Positions 41,940 through 47,530 of a stretch of 47,530 nt of DNA are shown here, piece after piece. Position numbers and translations under genes: made by a program. Positions within the stretch are counted from its first letter, which is position 1. Each line of letters starts with the position of its first letter. The stretch spans positions 1-47,530 of the forward strand of contig JAISMU010000082.1 in the NCBI GenBank assembly GCA_031276635.1. Direction: 5' to 3'. The stretch comes from Deltaproteobacteria bacterium. GTDB taxonomy: Bacteria; Desulfobacterota; Desulfarculia; Adiutricales; Adiutricaceae. The notes below the pieces were generated by a model. The model was given only the letters and a program-made list of their open reading frames with translations. It had not been told where the DNA came from and ran no database searches.

Positions 41940-42700
41940 GGTTTTTTTTTCCGCCAAAGGAGACTCAGTTGGCTCCGGGTCGGGATCACCTGAAAATCGC
42001 CTAGGGCCAGAAAACCCAGGTCCGAGCGGCTGTCCCCGATGGTGAGGCAGAGACGCTCTCCCGCCGGGGGAACCTGGTTGGCCAGAAAGTAGCTGGCCGC
42101 CGGGGCTTTGTCCAGGTATTGGGGCAAAATGGCCAGGTTATTGCCATTGAGGTAAACCTTGGCCACGCGCGAAAACTTTCGCAGGTCCATGGCCAGAAGA
42201 GCCAGCTCATGAAGATTGTCAGGCTGGGTTTTGATGACCACGTAAAATGGCAGACCCTGGTCCTCAATGATCCTGGCTCGAGCCAGGAATCCATCGCGCT
42301 GGATCAGAGTCTGGGCCTTGGCTTGGGCCGCTTTTAGGAAATCGCTCGCCGCCCGAGCCTGGGGCTCAATGATTTTTCGCCAGCCCGGATCCTCCTGGCC
42401 GTCGGGATTCAGAATGACCCCGCCAAAGCTCAAGATGGCCCCGCCCTGGAATCGCAGATTAACCCGGCCATAGGCTTCCCGGTTGCGAGCGGTGACCGGA
42501 ATGACCAGGGCTTTTTCCAAAAGTTCCCACAAAAGCCGCTGGCTGGGTCGCATGAAGGAGAGGGGCTGGCCCTGGCGATCCATCGCCGCCACCGTCAGAC
42601 ACTCACCGGGCTCTGGGCATTTGCTCAGAGTCTGGAAAAGGGTGTCATCAAGATCGACCAGGGCCACGATCTGGCCCTGGGGGAGGCTATCTGGGCTCAT
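41936..42700 (-). CDS. HAD-family phosphatase of the Ter-associated operon
   Basis: A 254-aa haloacid-dehalogenase-fold hydrolase. The DxDxT nucleophile motif is D16-L-D18-D-T20 in ALVDLDDTLF. Motif II is in IPVTARN (Thr), and the metal-binding end is IGDSRSDLGFLALGD. An inserted cap region (about 75-200) would set substrate choice. Phosphatase activity on a phosphorylated sugar or nucleotide intermediate is the probable role, as proposed for HAD enzymes in Ter-linked clusters. It lies 58 bp after the TRSP phosphoribosyltransferase and overlaps the StiP-like gene by 4 nt. Confidence 0.88.
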   Translation of the reverse strand: MSPDSLPQGQIVALVDLDDTLFQTLSKCPEPGECLTVAAMDRQGQPLSFMRPSQRLLWELLEKALVIPVTARNREAYGRVNLRFQGGAILSFGGVILNPDGQEDPGWRKIIEPQARAASDFLKAAQAKAQTLIQRDGFLARARIIEDQGLPFYVVIKTQPDNLHELALLAMDLRKFSRVAKVYLNGNNLAILPQYLDKAPAASYFLANQVPPAGERLCLTIGDSRSDLGFLALGDFQVIPTRSQLSLLWRKKKP

Positions 42701-42758
42701 AATCGTCTGGGCTCAGAACTGACCAGGCTTATGGTCGCCAGTTTCCTAGTCGTCAGTT

Positions 42759-43934
42759 TCATAGTTGAATGTCTCGCGCCCCTAACATCCCGCTCAACGT
42801 TGGGAGGGACCCCATCTCCAGGGCCAGGAAGGTCTGGCCCGGGTAATCAAGGTCAGCGTTGTACAGGAAATTGTCCAGGCCTTCGCCATAATTGTCCAGA
42901 AAATTCCATTTGCCCTTGATGGGCCCCTCGAAAGCCAGCGGGGTGCGGGTGGTCGACTGAAAGATGGTCGCGAACCCCATCTTTTCCAGGGTTCTGGCCA
43001 GAACAAATGGCTCGTGCAAAAACTCCCCCGAGCCCACCACCCGGACCGGGCCCGGGCCCAGAGCGCGAGCCTCAGCCTCAGCCGCGCGCTGGGCTTTCTG
43101 AGTCAAGGCCCGCGCCTGGGCGGGCCGCAGGCCCAGGCGACCGCGGTTGATCACCAGCTCTTCTTTCAGGGCCCAGTCCCCCACGGAGCGCGTCAGGGGG
43201 GCGGGGGGCGACGGCGGCCCCTGGGCTTCGAACTCAAACTCCCCCGCCAAAAGCGAGACAAACCGGGCCGACTCTCGCGGCTTCCAAGGGGCCTGAGCCA
43301 GGAAATTCACCCGCCCCTCCTCAGAAAGCCAGTTCGTCAGGCAGACCAGGGCCAGCTTTTTAAAACCCTGGTTTCTTTGCGAGTAGGCCAGGGCCAGGTT
43401 GAAAAGGGTTCGCCCGGTGGAGATTTCGTCGTCCACCAGAACCAGGCTCTGGGCCTCGCGGAAGATTCGCTGGGCCGCCTCGCCCTCAGGCTCGTAAACC
43501 AGGTGGTCCCGGGCGTGGGAGTGGGGCTCATCAATTTTGAGGGCCACCGGTCGGCCCAGATTATAGCGAGTGGTGTGGCTGAAGAGGGCGGCCTCTTCCC
43601 CGGTCAAATCCAGCCAGCTCTCGTAAACGCCCCGGCCCAGGCCAATGGCGGTCTCGGCCATGGCCAGAAAAAGAACCGGGCCCGGGAGGGGGCCCAGTTT
43701 AGCGGCCAGCGCCTCGTGGGTCCAGGTCATCGCCTGAGGTTGGCAGGGCCAGTGCTTGCCGAGAACCTTGCTGACAAAGATGAAGGGTCTTTTGGCGTTG
43801 AGCCGGCTGGCCACCGCGCAAAGCTCGTCGAAGGGCTGGTCAGCCCAATGAATCTTGACTGTCAGACGCCCACCCTCAAGCTCAAAGGACCTGGCGCCCT
43901 GATTCAGGGGGCTTTTATCGTTGGGGCTACTCAT
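42759..43934 (-). CDS. Phosphoribosyltransferase with C-terminal TRSP domain
   Basis: A 391-aa protein. The N-terminal two-thirds is a phosphoribosyltransferase fold of the Ter-associated type, with the PRPP-binding loop VLVDDEISTGRT near residue 180 and a hood region around AETAIGLGRGVYESW. The C-terminal part has VVGSGEFLHEPFVLARTLEKMG and RTPLAFEG, fitting the TRSP domain found fused to these enzymes. I chose ATG 43934, which overlaps the ATP-grasp gene by 8 nt. ATG 43973 would add 13 residues. It likely adds or removes a phosphoribosyl group on a nucleoside-like intermediate (inference from published Ter analyses). Confidence 0.87.
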   Translation of the reverse strand: MSSPNDKSPLNQGARSFELEGGRLTVKIHWADQPFDELCAVASRLNAKRPFIFVSKVLGKHWPCQPQAMTWTHEALAAKLGPLPGPVLFLAMAETAIGLGRGVYESWLDLTGEEAALFSHTTRYNLGRPVALKIDEPHSHARDHLVYEPEGEAAQRIFREAQSLVLVDDEISTGRTLFNLALAYSQRNQGFKKLALVCLTNWLSEEGRVNFLAQAPWKPRESARFVSLLAGEFEFEAQGPPSPPAPLTRSVGDWALKEELVINRGRLGLRPAQARALTQKAQRAAEAEARALGPGPVRVVGSGEFLHEPFVLARTLEKMGFATIFQSTTRTPLAFEGPIKGKWNFLDNYGEGLDNFLYNADLDYPGQTFLALEMGSLPTLSGMLGARDIQL

Positions 43935-44964
43935 AAATAAATGGTTGATAGGCCTGGTTAACGAAGAGGTCATAAACCTGATCTGGCAACAGCGCCTCGT
44001 CCGCCCCCAGAGCCAGGCGCAGAGCCCAGTAGGGGTAGTTGATCCCGGCCAGGCACGAGAAGTACAGGCCGCCGGCCATCCGGGGGTTGATCTCCAGAAG
44101 TTTCAAACCCTCTGGGGAGTCAATGAGCTGAAGGTTAAACAGATGGCTTAACTGGAAAATTTCCGTGAGCCGCTCCGCGATCGCCAAAGCCTTCTCGTGG
44201 CGGACCAGTTTTTCCGGTCGCCCGGGCAGCTGGGGTTTTTGTCGGGTTGAGGCCCGCAAGAGGCGACCGGCCTGGGCCAGGCAGTCGAGGCTGTATTCCG
44301 GGCCGGGCAAGAGTTCCATGACCAGCAGCCGGGGAAACTCTTCCGGCGGGACCGAGCCCAGTTTGGCCCGCGCTTCCTCCAAGGTCGTTTTATGGGGGGC
44401 GCCGCCCAGGTAAGCGGCCAGAAGATTACCTGATTTTTCCAGGATTTTAAAGCCCAGGCCATAAATCGATTTAGGCGGTTTGAAACAGACCCGGCGGCCA
44501 GAGGCGGCCAGAGCCTCGACCGCCTGAGTGAGCTCGGTGAGGCCGCGGACCTCCTGATAACGCGGGAGGTTTAAGCCACTCTGAGCCAGTTGGGCGTAAA
44601 AGGCGGCCTTGTCGTTTAAGATGTCCAGGACCTCGGGTTCGGCGCAAACCAATAAACGCGCGCTCAGGGCCGAAAATTCCTCTTTTCGGGCGGCCAGGGC
44701 CCGGGCGCCCCGGGCTGGCCAGAAGAGATCCACGCCCCAGTGGCGGCAGGTGGCCAGGCACCAGTCCACGTAAGCGTCAGGCTCCAGGGCCTGGGGTTCC
44801 AGGAAGAACTCGTCCGCCAAAGGCCGAGCCACAAACTGGGGATTTTCGTGGCTCAGAAGGATTCGCAGGCGGTCGGGGAAACCGTGGCGCCGCTCGCCTT
44901 CCCGCAGCGACTGACAGATGTTATAGACACTGGAGAAGGTGTGATTAAACCATAGCGTGATCAA
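43927..44964 (-). CDS. ATP-grasp ligase of the Ter-associated operon
   Basis: A 345-aa ATP-grasp enzyme, first gene of the five-gene biosynthetic operon. The N-terminal domain resembles a PreATP-grasp Rossmann fold. ATP-grasp features are ILNDKAAFYAQLAQSGL, VCFKPPKSIYGLGFKIL (nucleotide Lys), VMELLPGPEYSLDCL and the metal-binding LLEINPRMAGG near residue 300. It should join a carboxylate to an amine through an acyl phosphate. The start is TTG 44964: AGAGGA lies 6-7 nt upstream and there is no in-frame ATG nearby. A 340-bp gap separates it from terD, so it may have its own promoter. Confidence 0.87.
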   Translation of the reverse strand: MITLWFNHTFSSVYNICQSLREGERRHGFPDRLRILLSHENPQFVARPLADEFFLEPQALEPDAYVDWCLATCRHWGVDLFWPARGARALAARKEEFSALSARLLVCAEPEVLDILNDKAAFYAQLAQSGLNLPRYQEVRGLTELTQAVEALAASGRRVCFKPPKSIYGLGFKILEKSGNLLAAYLGGAPHKTTLEEARAKLGSVPPEEFPRLLVMELLPGPEYSLDCLAQAGRLLRASTRQKPQLPGRPEKLVRHEKALAIAERLTEIFQLSHLFNLQLIDSPEGLKLLEINPRMAGGLYFSCLAGINYPYWALRLALGADEALLPDQVYDLFVNQAYQPFIYE

Positions 44965-45304
44965 ACAAAATCCTCTGGGCCTGGAGGTTTCTCCTCAACT
45001 AAGTTTGAGCTGGCGGGGCGAGCTTGACGCCGAGCCCGAAAATAGTCAGCCGTGGCCAGGCCAGCTCGACCCCGGGAACTCGAGGGCTATTTTCGGCCCA
45101 AGGCCCAATATTTCAGAAAAGGCGGTTTTTTTTGCCAAACAGCCGCGGTTGGCTGGCCGGGAAGCGGCCGGAAAACCTCGCCAGGGCGGTTGGTGGGAAG
45201 AACTAGTCATAGTCAGAGTGGGGCTCCAGGTCGCTGGCGGCCCCACGTCAAGGCTCGGCCCGAGTTTTTCCCCCGGGAGCGACCGCGGCCATCAGGAAGG
45301 AGGC
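44965..45304. other. Gap between terD and the ATP-grasp gene
   Basis: Holds a 7-bp perfect inverted repeat, GTGGGGC (45218-45224) / GCCCCAC (45240-45246), without a T-run. No gene is supported. A promoter for the minus-strand biosynthetic operon is expected here but I could not point to a convincing one. Confidence 0.45.
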
Positions 45305-45859
45305 TTACAGGACGCCGACCATGGCTGGAACCAGATCCTTAGCCACCCGGCCACTGGCGGGATCCCCCAGGGCGTGCATCTTCCACTCGCCCTGGTGCCG
45401 ATAGAGCTTGGCCATGATCAGGCCGGTGTGCGCGCCGCCCCCGGAGAGGGTGTACTTGGCGATTTCCTGGTTGTTGGTTCCATCGACCAGGCGGCAGAAA
45501 GCGTTGGCGACCTCGTTGAAGCTCTGACCCTGGTAACTGTTGACGGTAAAGACCAGGAACTTGACGTTGGCCGGGACCTTTTGGAGGTCCACGATGATCT
45601 GCTCATCGTCGCCCTCACCCTCGCCGGTGAGGTTGTCGCCGGTGTGGGTGATGGAGCCGTCCTTGCTTTTCAGTTGCCCGAAGTAAACTAAGTCCAAGGG
45701 CTTTTTCTGCTCATCGAACAAAGCGCACGAGGCGTCGAGATCGATGGATTTGCCGGCCTTGACCGGGTCCCAGCCCAGGCCCATGATGACTTTGGTTAAG
45801 CCGCCACCGGAGTCTTTCTGCAGGTTGATTTTCTGGCCTTTGACCAGGTTTATGCCCAT
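45305..45859 (-). CDS. terD: TerD-family tellurium resistance / stress protein
   Basis: A 184-aa TerD protein of normal length. It opens INLVKGQKINLQK and contains LGWDP, the calcium-binding IDLDAS segment, FGQLKSKDGSITHTGDNLTGEGEGDDE, the VNSYQGQSFNEVANAF block and the late LYRHQGEWKMHALGD. The acidic Ca2+ ligands look intact. TerD proteins act with TerC at the inner membrane in resistance to tellurite, phage and other stress. GGGAGG lies well placed before the ATG at 45859. It follows the AIM24-family gene by 105 bp. Confidence 0.96.
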   Translation of the reverse strand: MGINLVKGQKINLQKDSGGGLTKVIMGLGWDPVKAGKSIDLDASCALFDEQKKPLDLVYFGQLKSKDGSITHTGDNLTGEGEGDDEQIIVDLQKVPANVKFLVFTVNSYQGQSFNEVANAFCRLVDGTNNQEIAKYTLSGGGAHTGLIMAKLYRHQGEWKMHALGDPASGRVAKDLVPAMVGVL

Positions 45860-45964
45860 GTTACGCCCTCCCGAATATGTTTAGCGAAGTTAGTCGGTGG
45901 CCTCTGGAGGCCGAGTTGATGAAAAAAAGTTGACGAAAAAAGAGTCAGGCAAAAAAGAGTCAGG

Positions 45965-46654
45965 CTAGATTTTTTTCGGGACTATGCCCAATCTTTGCAG
46001 CCAGCCGACGAAGGAAGACGGGTTCCGGGTCTGAATGAGGACCGTCCCCGGGCCGGTGAAACGGCAGACCAGGCTCTCGCCGGACATCCAGCTGTTGATC
46101 CAGCCATTGGAGGCCTTTTCAATGGTGTAATTCATATAGTCCGGCCAGGCCACCAGATGGCCGTTATCGACAATGACCTGTTGCCCGGGCTCGACGTCCA
46201 GGGCGTGGATAGCCCCGTAAGAGGAGACAAACACCACGCCTCGACCGGTGATTTTCAGGATAAAGAAACCTTCCCTGGAGAAAAGCCCTTTTGACAGGCT
46301 TTGCATGGTCGTGCTGATCTCCACGCCCTCGGTGGCCGCCAGGAACCCATCCTTCTGGACCACCAGGCCGTAGGAGCCATCAAGCTCCACGTCAGTGATC
46401 CCGCCAGGTTGGGCGTGGCCCAACAGAGCCATGCCGGGCCCGCGCTTGGCCTCCAGGTATTGGAAGAAGAACTTTTCCCCGGCCAGCTTCCGAGCCAGGG
46501 ATTTAAAAAGGCCGCCCTCGGCTCCACCGGTCACGTCAATGGTCGCGGACATGGCCACCATGGCGTCGGACTCGGCCTTGATTTTCTCCCCCTGATTGAG
46601 CTGGTAACGCACCAAGGGAAAGGCCTCCCCGTGGATGATTTCGTATTTGGGCAC
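45965..46654 (-). CDS. AIM24 / TIGR00266 family protein
   Basis: A 229-aa beta-rich protein of the AIM24 (TIGR00266) family. Typical features are the N-terminal YEIIHGEAFPLVRYQLNQGE, the central GRGVVFVSSYGAIHALDVE, and the Trp-rich NGWINSWMSGESLVCRFTGPG near the end. No catalytic role is known. Such genes are frequently next to terD in bacteria, where they are thought to be a membrane- or vesicle-related scaffold. The start is GTG 46654, with GGGAGGGA just upstream. It lies 72 bp after the partial two-domain TerD gene. Confidence 0.92.
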   Translation of the reverse strand: MPKYEIIHGEAFPLVRYQLNQGEKIKAESDAMVAMSATIDVTGGAEGGLFKSLARKLAGEKFFFQYLEAKRGPGMALLGHAQPGGITDVELDGSYGLVVQKDGFLAATEGVEISTTMQSLSKGLFSREGFFILKITGRGVVFVSSYGAIHALDVEPGQQVIVDNGHLVAWPDYMNYTIEKASNGWINSWMSGESLVCRFTGPGTVLIQTRNPSSFVGWLQRLGIVPKKI

Positions 46655-46726
46655 GTTCTTCCCTCCCTGAAGCTGGGGCTTTTGATTTAGCCAGTTATCT
46701 GGTCTGAGCGTTATCTGGTCTGACCG

Positions 46727-47530
46727 TTATTTGGTTTGGCCGATCGGGCCAATGTCCATGACCACCTTGGCTCCTTGATAGCCGATCCGGTTTTCCGAGC
46801 TGGGGGCGCTGTACATCTCCAGATTTTGAACCTCAATGGAACCGGGCTCCTGGCCAAACAGCAGTTCCCCGAAACATAGGGTGTAACTGTTGTATTTGGC
46901 GCTGGCGCTTTTGGCCGGGATCTCCACGACCTGGGGGCCATTGGTGATCCGGACAAAGACCCCGTACTCCCGGAAAGAGCCAGTCCCGTTCTCCAGGGCG
47001 CTGTAGGAGCTGACCGCCACTGAGGCGATGTCGGGATGCCATTTGACCAAAATCTTCTCCAGCTCGCCCGGGGCCCGGACATCGCCCCCGTGCCGGATGG
47101 CCCCCTCGCTGGTGGCCAGGGCCTCATCAGCGTTGGCCGCCCCAATATAGACCAGCCGGCCATCGCGGTAGCGGACCAGGGCTTTTAGGTCATAATCCTT
47201 GTTTTTAGCTGTCCAGCCATTTTCAATGACGATTTCCGAAGCGGCGTTTTTGTTGAGGTTGATTTTCTGGCCCTTGGTCAAAGTGATCTTCGAGGGTTTA
47301 AGGGCGGCCGATTCGGGCTGAGGGGCCGGCGGGGTGGGGGGCGTCGCGGCTGGCTTGGCTGGGGCCTCCATTTGCTCGCCACCATAATGCTGCAGCAACG
47401 CCGCCAGTCCCCCGTTAAAGCCGCTGGCCACCGCGGCCAGGCGCCATTCGTCCTTGCGATAGATCTCTATGGCGATCAGGGCCTTTTCCCCGGCAAAGTC
47501 CGCCCCGGTCAGCTCCAGGGAAAGGGCCGC
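46727..47530 (-). CDS. Two-domain TerD-family protein, 5' end outside the window
   Basis: The frame is open to the right edge, so the start is missing. The GTG at 47431 is internal, because the frame before it encodes EIYRKDEWRLAAV, the end of a TerD/TerZ domain. A second TerD-like domain follows a Pro/Ala-rich linker and starts ITLTKGQKINLNK. In that domain the calcium segment reads YDLKALVRYRDG instead of DLDxS, so metal binding may be lost. Two-domain TerD proteins belong to Ter loci. It is the first visible gene of this minus-strand cluster. Confidence 0.9.
   Translation of the reverse strand, partial: AALSLELTGADFAGEKALIAIEIYRKDEWRLAAVASGFNGGLAALLQHYGGEQMEAPAKPAATPPTPPAPQPESAALKPSKITLTKGQKINLNKNAASEIVIENGWTAKNKDYDLKALVRYRDGRLVYIGAANADEALATSEGAIRHGGDVRAPGELEKILVKWHPDIASVAVSSYSALENGTGSFREYGVFVRITNGPQVVEIPAKSASAKYNSYTLCFGELLFGQEPGSIEVQNLEMYSAPSSENRIGYQGAKVVMDIGPIGQTK

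Noticed and set aside
1-47530. tRNA, rRNA or CRISPR loci
   Set aside because: Reading both strands by eye, I found no cloverleaf with a TTCGA-type arm, no rRNA-like conserved block and no spaced repeats. A computed scan would be needed to exclude them fully.

Overview
The window looks like a chromosomal segment of an anaerobic Desulfobacterota (former Deltaproteobacteria) bacterium. The evidence is protein style: an amphi-Trp protein, a TIGR04076 protein, a CooS-like CO dehydrogenase remnant, a short CstA, ackA and a QueG-like Fe-S protein. No rRNA or tRNA was seen, so the assignment is an inference. Base composition is strikingly two-toned. GC-rich, densely coded genes are separated by extremely AT-rich islands, many carrying decayed genes, which suggests ongoing gene decay and possibly a host-associated or otherwise relaxed-selection lifestyle.

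Left part (1-8,125): the 3' end of a moeA-like gene and its terminator; an AT-rich desert ending in a perfect sigma70-type promoter; a SNF2 helicase / SWIM zinc-finger pair; a TIGR04076 protein; an AT-rich AAA ATPase gene with degenerate catalytic residues; and a small remnant ORF followed by a UUCG-loop terminator. Middle-left (8,126-17,042): a CstA-type transporter, a QueG-like protein, Tag glycosylase, a large DUF2157/DUF4401/GDYXXLXY membrane protein with an AT-rich patch inside it, and ackA with a near-consensus promoter overlapped by a palindrome.

Centre (17,050-28,058, all minus strand): tsaC-like and dedA; ileS and dnaX; a gap holding a CooS C-terminal fragment; then ybaB, a PHP-type phosphoesterase, an amphi-Trp protein and a PhoU-kinase fusion. 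The last three are compactly arranged and are my main candidate for an undescribed phospho-signalling or modification system.

Decay zone (28,059-32,329): a frameshifted and internally deleted AAA/PD-(D/E)XK (DUF1703-type) pseudogene, about 1 kb of very AT-rich DNA, an intact 62-aa zinc-ribbon gene, 17-bp tandem repeats, and broken transposases (IS1634-like N-terminus, IS630-family body).

Right part: a DUF3829 lipoprotein, a bactofilin, a HAMP-less chemotaxis receptor, a membrane-anchored metallophosphoesterase and a cysteine desulfurase. Last comes a Ter (tellurium/stress) locus on the minus strand: a two-domain TerD protein (cut by the window edge), an AIM24/TIGR00266 protein, TerD, and a five-gene biosynthetic operon (ATP-grasp, TRSP-type phosphoribosyltransferase, HAD phosphatase, StiP/PELOTA-type phosphoribosyltransferase, CitE-like lyase). 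That set matches the Ter-associated module proposed to make a nucleoside-like metabolite.
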